From the NCBI GenBank assembly GCA_907163375.1, contig CAJQUW010007096.1, forward strand, positions 124,001-188,000: a DNA stretch of 64,000 nucleotides, read 5' to 3'. Below, piece after piece: positions 59,291 to 64,000 of the stretch. Position 1 is the stretch's first letter. The number at the start of each line of letters is the position of its first letter. Source of the stretch: Prostheceraeus crozeri (lineage: Eukaryota > Platyhelminthes > Polycladida > Euryleptidae). A program made the translations under genes and the position numbers. The notes under the pieces are model-generated. The model saw only the letters and a list, made by a program, of their open reading frames with translations, did not search any database and was not told the origin of the DNA.

Positions 59291-60299
59291 TTTTAAGACA
59301 CTCCGTGCTTAGCGCTGAGACTTGACTGACGCTTGCAGTGCCATGTAAACGAGGATGTGATAATCTTAGTTTATAAGTAATTAAAGCCACCAAATTCATT
59401 TTGATGAAATCAAAAACTTATGTCTTGCACAATGCATTTCTTCCTTTTTCATCAAGTGCAATTCCAGCTAGCAGCATCACAAGACATTTGCAAGTCAAAT
59501 TATGAGAGTCGAACTGCTGTGGCAATTTTAGTATAAAGTACCACATCAACAGCAAACACACATTAGGAATGACAATCTCTCGTTATTTGACGCGAAAATC
59601 TCGACCTATGCTCGCAAAATGACTTTGCTTCCGACCTTTACCTACGTTGGTAGCTTTAGTCTCTGTTATGCTTCCCTTAATATCAAGATTATTTGAAGCT
59701 CAATTGTTATTAGTCCATATCTCGTAGCTCTGATAGATGTGATGGGTTTGCATACCCTTAATTATGTTCATAGATTTATTACTGCAGAAGTAACATGATT
59801 CATAAATGATTTCAGGTTTTGTATATTTCATTCAGTCCAATGTTTGCAATCGAATGAGAATGGACGAAATGCATTGTGCACGATATTAGTTTTTGATTTT
59901 ATCAAAATGAATTTGATGGCTTTATATATCTATAAACTAAGAAAAGGGAAATCAGTTTTTAAAGATGTGATAATTGACCTTTATTCAAACACGATAAATA
60001 TCAAGGACATTTCCTTAATATACATGTGTCAAGCATGCCATTCATCCGCGGATCCCCGAACTTCCGCGGGGTCCCTGTTGATCTAAATAGTATGAAAATG
60101 TTGGGTTCAAGGACATTCTCTGAGTAGAAAATGATAACATAGCAGCATTAAATAAAAGTATCTTGACCAACTTAAGATCAGCATAAATTACCAACAAACT
60201 TGATGGCTAGCAAGGTATGCTGCAAGGAACCCCTCAACTGGCTAGATTGCCTCGAAGGGCCCTTGTCAATACTTGAAGAGGAGGGCCCGATGACCCCTT
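59291..60299. other. non-coding stretch
   Basis: Short frames only; nothing recognised. Confidence 0.5.
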
Positions 60300-60400
60300 C
60301 GTCAAAAAGATTGCATGAGAAGAGCCCATTCGTCAGCAAAATTGATGAGAAGATCCCCTTCGTCAACAAGATTGATGAGAAGGGCTCCTTCGTCAGCGAG
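60300..60400 (+). repeat. 30-bp minisatellite
   Basis: About 3.3 copies of cgtcagcaaaattgatgaga plus agatcccctt. The 30-base period keeps an open frame on both strands (plus: F-V-S/N-K-I-D-E-K), so the short open frames here are a by-product of the repeat. Confidence 0.85.
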
Positions 60401-60449
60401 TCTATTGCAGTGATTCTTCTGCAATAATCAGAAATTAAGATTTTAATTC

Positions 60450-60992
60450 CTCTGGGTGGTTCTGCCAAGTTCGCAAGAAAACTACTCTGGGGAATATCTT
60501 CGTAATGCGGGCGAATTTTATAGATCCGATTACAAATTTGTGATAAGGAGTTTCGAATTAGTGTGAGTGGATAGATTTTGCTGAGAAATTCTCAGGATTA
60601 AAAGTGGTTCCGCCAACTTCACAATCAGATATATGAAAAAATGAAATTCGGATTTCCGGCTGAAAAATGCATTGTTTTGAAAACATGAGACATATATTTA
60701 TCATCAGCTCAATATGATGGAGCAGGCTGGACAAAAAGAAATTGATTTGATGCGCCTATCAGCAAGACTCAACAATTGGCTCCACTGAGTGGTTCCGCTA
60801 ACTTCGCAGTGGAATCACTTTCGTCTTTAAACTTAAATTTCTCCAAGACAACTGAGAATTTGTAGAATGTGCGGCCAGATGCGTGATAAGGAGGCTGAAA
60901 TTGATAAAGTATAAGTTGTTTCGAGTAGAATTCGGCTGCAATAAAAAATGGTTCCGCTGGGTGGTTCCGTCGGGTGGTTCCGTCAACTTCAC
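60450..60992 (+). repeat. dispersed gGTGGTTCCGycAACTTC repeat cluster
   Basis: Variants of gtggttccgccaacttc occur at about 60457, 60604, 60788, 60950, 60961 and 60973. The spacing of the first four is 147-184 bases, and tgataaggag recurs at 60541 and 60883, so this may be a worn tandem repeat with a period near 170. Confidence 0.6.
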
Positions 60993-61262
60993 ACACGTTA
61001 CAAAGGCATGTTTTCAAACCCTCAGTTGGATATGAAAGACTCATAGGCGCTACGGATGTATTTTATTTTGCATAACCTGGTTTAACACTATTTTTTGACG
61101 TATATTGGAGTTACTCTAAGTATCTGTGAAATAACCCCTCGGGTGATTAAATTTAAAACTGCGGATTTCTCAGAGTATTATCTGCTCTGTCGTTCGATAG
61201 ATTTCACTTATTGTCTTTGTATCATACCTGAATACTGAATGAACAGTTTTCTGTCTTTACAG

Positions 61263-62000
61263 CATCGGATAATTTCGATCAGGAAGTGATAGTATCAGAT
61301 AAAAACATGTCATCAGCTGATGTACAAAATTCAGCGGCAGAGGCAGATGTGGATGTTCTTCGGATAGAAAACGAAACTCTCAAGCAACAATTACAAGATG
61401 CAGAAGGCGAGAAAATGCAGCTAAATTCTACAATCAATGAATTGAAAGATCAACTGAAATCCTTAAAATCTAAATCTATTTCCGGAGGAGATGGTGACAG
61501 TGAAGTGATGAATTTGAAGAAAGCGAATTCAAAATTGGAGAAGGATTTGCGAGTTCTGAGAGAAAAATACAACAATCAGGCCAAAGTAATGACAAGGAAA
61601 ATGAACATTCCATCCAAAGAAATTGACAAAACGGTGAAAGAAATCGAGCGGTTGGAACAACAATCCTCCAGACTTAAAATCTGCCTGCTAGACATGAGGT
61701 CAGAAATTGAGTCAGAGGTGAAATCAAAGTCAAAGAACGAAGAAACGGCTGGTGCAAAAGCAGATGTTGGGCGAGAGCCATCCAGATCAGAGTCGGCCAA
61801 TCATCCGAATGGACACAGCACCGAAACTGGTCGTCCGCCGAACGCTCGGAACTCAAGGGGACAGCCAAACTTTCGTAAACCGGAAACGGATCATTCAGCC
61901 CTAGGAGCTGAGGCAAAACCCGAGCCAATCGCTGCTAGAAGATCCGAACCAGAACCTCCACTGAAAGCCAATGATGATCAGAGCAAGGATATTTCACAAG
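61263..62000 (+). CDS. exon of an unidentified coiled-coil protein
   Basis: A 738-base exon between ctgtctttacag and the donor caag/gtaagatt, phase 1 at both ends. It starts SDNFDQEVIVSDKNMSS, then has two strong heptad blocks: about residues 32-75 (ENETLKQQLQDAEGEKMQL ..., leucines at regular spacing) and about 85-155 (LKKANSKLEKDLRVLREKY, IDKTVKEIERLEQQSSRL). The last 90 residues are hydrophilic and disordered in character (E, S, N, P, R rich). The exon is long and its codon use differs from the AT-rich surroundings, supporting real coding. No named family is recognised; upstream and downstream exons were not found and may lie outside the window or in the AT-rich flanks. Confidence 0.8.
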
Positions 62001-63615
62001 GTAAGATTTGAACATTAAATAGAACCATGAATTTTAGGGTAGAAGTTTCTTAGTGTGAGAGGATTCACGAAAGATGTTTTGCTACCGATTAAAATGCCGA
62101 GACGCTGTATTAGCCAGTCGTTCCTCAGATTGTTCCTTATACTCTGTCAACCACTCCCCCAAATCACGTGCTGTCTTGAACTTGACGCAAGCGCCTGTGT
62201 AGCGTTTCTCAGTTTTGCGCTGTTCAGGATTGATGGTAGAGTCTGCTGCGCGATAAATGAACTACTGCGCTTGTCGGTGTATGCTTTCCTGCATTAGCTA
62301 GCGACCGATAGAATACGGGCGGGTCCACCTTGTGAATGTGAGGATCCCTACCTGTTTACCCCCCCCCCCAATCAAATGTCCTAATGTAATAAAAGTGTGG
62401 CTTTTAATCAGGAATTACAGCTGTATGATAGGATACATTATCAAGACGTTTTGAGACTTGTCGTTAGATGAAAGCATTTCGAGCTAAGCCGTGTTCTGCA
62501 CAGGACAAATGGTAAAGCACTTATTGAAATTCGGGGATAGTTACAAAAATGTATCAGCGAACAGTTGCTGCCGATTGAATCAAAGTCACTTTTGACGAAG
62601 AACTCATGTTTGACAGTCCGAGCTTTCGGCTAACATTCAGCTACTCATAATCATGGATAGTGGACATACTAGGACTGTTCTGCTCGTGTGGATAATGCCA
62701 CAGAATTAGATTCATCTGCGCGCACGGCTTCGGTTTCTACAATGGAAGTATCATATCTGTCCTTAACATTGAAATAGCACATCACGGAATTAGACAACTT
62801 GCTCCTTCTCGAATGGATAATTCGTATATCGCCTACTATTGGAAATGGCAAACAATAAGCTGTCAGCCAATTTTGGACACCAGAACCAGTGAGTGAGTGA
62901 CGTGCGTGCGGATTTCGGACACATCAAAACACACATCGCTGTCAGGCTACATTCGGTGTATGCAGTGAGAGATGCTGAGAAGAGGATGGCGAAAGCATCA
63001 GGTGAACCAACCTGCGTGCGCCTGCTATTTTCTTCAATAATGATCCGAAGGGCCAACATTATGGAGAAAACTCCTGCGCAATGATCTGAATTCTTTGAAT
63101 CTGAAGAAAACGTGGCAATCGAAGCACTTTGCTTGAACTCACATTAATCCGCAAGCGACGTATGACTTCTTTTCCCTAGCTCTGTAAGGTATTAGGAATA
63201 AGTTTTTGCCCACTTACTAAGTTCCAGCATGTGCCATCGTTTTGAATTAGACTTCACTTCTAGTAAACTGAAAGAGTAAAATCTTATTCTGTGGGATAAT
63301 GCACTTGTTCCTTTGTTGCATCTTCGCAAGGTGTGGAATTCACATGTATATCTCAGCACGGCTATTTGGCATAGCTCTTTCCAATGGTGATCTGTATTCA
63401 TTTGCCCTGACTCGCTTGCCCTATCACTGTTTAAAACAGTAACTATAATTTTACACATTCTTTGAATGATTTGTAATTTCGCCTAATTTTGGCTATAAAT
63501 CCCAAGGATTCTTAATTGTGGCACTGAAACAGTTGCATGCACTGAGAGGTCACGTACAAAATGATGTTGATAAGGCAATTCAATGCCTTCGGCTTTCACG
63601 AGATCGAAATAATAT
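62001..63615 (+). other. intron of the coiled-coil gene, no further feature
   Basis: A run of nine C at about 62360 is the only low-complexity item. Small frames have no recognisable content. Confidence 0.5.
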
Positions 63616-63619
63616 TACA

Positions 63620-63755
63620 ATGCGCCTTGCTCCTGGCACCACCATAAGGAATAGCTTGCCAGCTGGGAATCGAACCCAGTCCTCGAACTGCCAACGCTGC
63701 GTGAAGATCACCAATATCAGCGAAGCCCACCCTCCGCGATCGTCAGGAGCAAGTA
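63620..63755 (-). mobile_element. tRNA-derived SINE-like sequence
   Basis: On the minus strand 63679-63663 reads ctgggttcgattcccag, a perfect T-arm with the RNA polymerase III B box GGTTCGATTCC. The segment is bracketed by the inverted words cttgctcctg (63626-63635) and caggagcaag (63744-63753). No matching acceptor stem or clear A box was found at tRNA spacing, so it is not a plain tRNA gene. Confidence 0.5.
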
Positions 63756-64000
63756 AAGCTTTCCGCACGCATTATGACGTTACCTTCCTGGTTTGTTAGC
63801 AACTGCCTCCGACGTCACCTTGGAATGTGCATGTGTACAACTGAAAATACATTAAGCAGTAACCTCTTTATTCATCATATGGACAGTTTAACTCACTTAC
63901 TTCGTCGCTTAACACTTTTGCTTCAATTTCCTATCTGTAGGTCTATCTACATGTTGAAAATCGTTGGCAATATAGCTTCATAAGCACATAATGCTTTAAG

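Noticed and set aside
60178-60468. Open frames on both strands near 60.2-60.5 kb
   Set aside because: Explained by the 30-bp minisatellite, whose period is a multiple of three and so keeps all frames open.
63663-63679. tRNA gene
   Set aside because: The T-arm is perfect, but no acceptor stem, D-arm or anticodon arm could be placed at tRNA spacing; kept as SINE-like.

Overview
This is a piece of an AT-rich, intron-containing animal genome, probably a marine invertebrate. Evidence is spliced exons with GT/AG borders, a recognisable animal transporter (SLC38A11-like), and a mix of Penelope-like, copia, RTE, hAT, piggyBac-like, Mutator-like and Sola-like elements. The octamer TAGGCCTA is repeated far more than chance. 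The species cannot be fixed from the sequence alone. Only two host genes are supported; most of the window is mobile DNA and its remains.

Layout. 0.2-2.1 kb: a 1.9 kb non-autonomous element with 14-bp inverted ends and TTAA target duplications. 4.4-21.6 kb (+): the 3' half of an SLC38A11-type amino acid transporter, five exons whose phases join without conflict into 251 codons. Its last intron is 11 kb and holds several DNA transposons, an RTE LINE tail and a pogo/Tigger remnant. 22-34 kb: a transposon nest. A 7.5 kb Mutator-like element (FLYWCH finger plus MULE transposase, minus strand) sits inside an older repeat whose unoccupied inverted relative lies at about 22.9-23.4 kb. A copia-type LTR element (plus strand) then inserted into the MULE coding sequence. 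33.8-38.9 kb: a Penelope-like element (reverse transcriptase plus GIY-YIG endonuclease) at the centre of a large palindrome. 44-48.2 kb: a cluster of one TIR element family and a near-perfect 280-bp tandem duplication. 51.3-55.1 kb: an end-to-end Sola-like DNA transposon with 4-bp target duplications, subterminal repeats and a decayed transposase. 55.3-56.5 kb: a hAT transposase relic with a small hAT element, perfect 8-bp duplication, inserted in it. 58-61 kb: a long-TIR element and two short-repeat arrays. 61.3-62.0 kb (+): one exon of an unidentified coiled-coil protein gene. 63.6-63.8 kb: a tRNA-derived SINE-like sequence.

The two host genes show no functional link. The main biological story is layered transposition, which can be ordered in time: older repeat, then MULE, then copia; and TIR element arms around the Penelope-like element. 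All alignments were made by eye, so identities and ends are approximate unless a target duplication fixes them.
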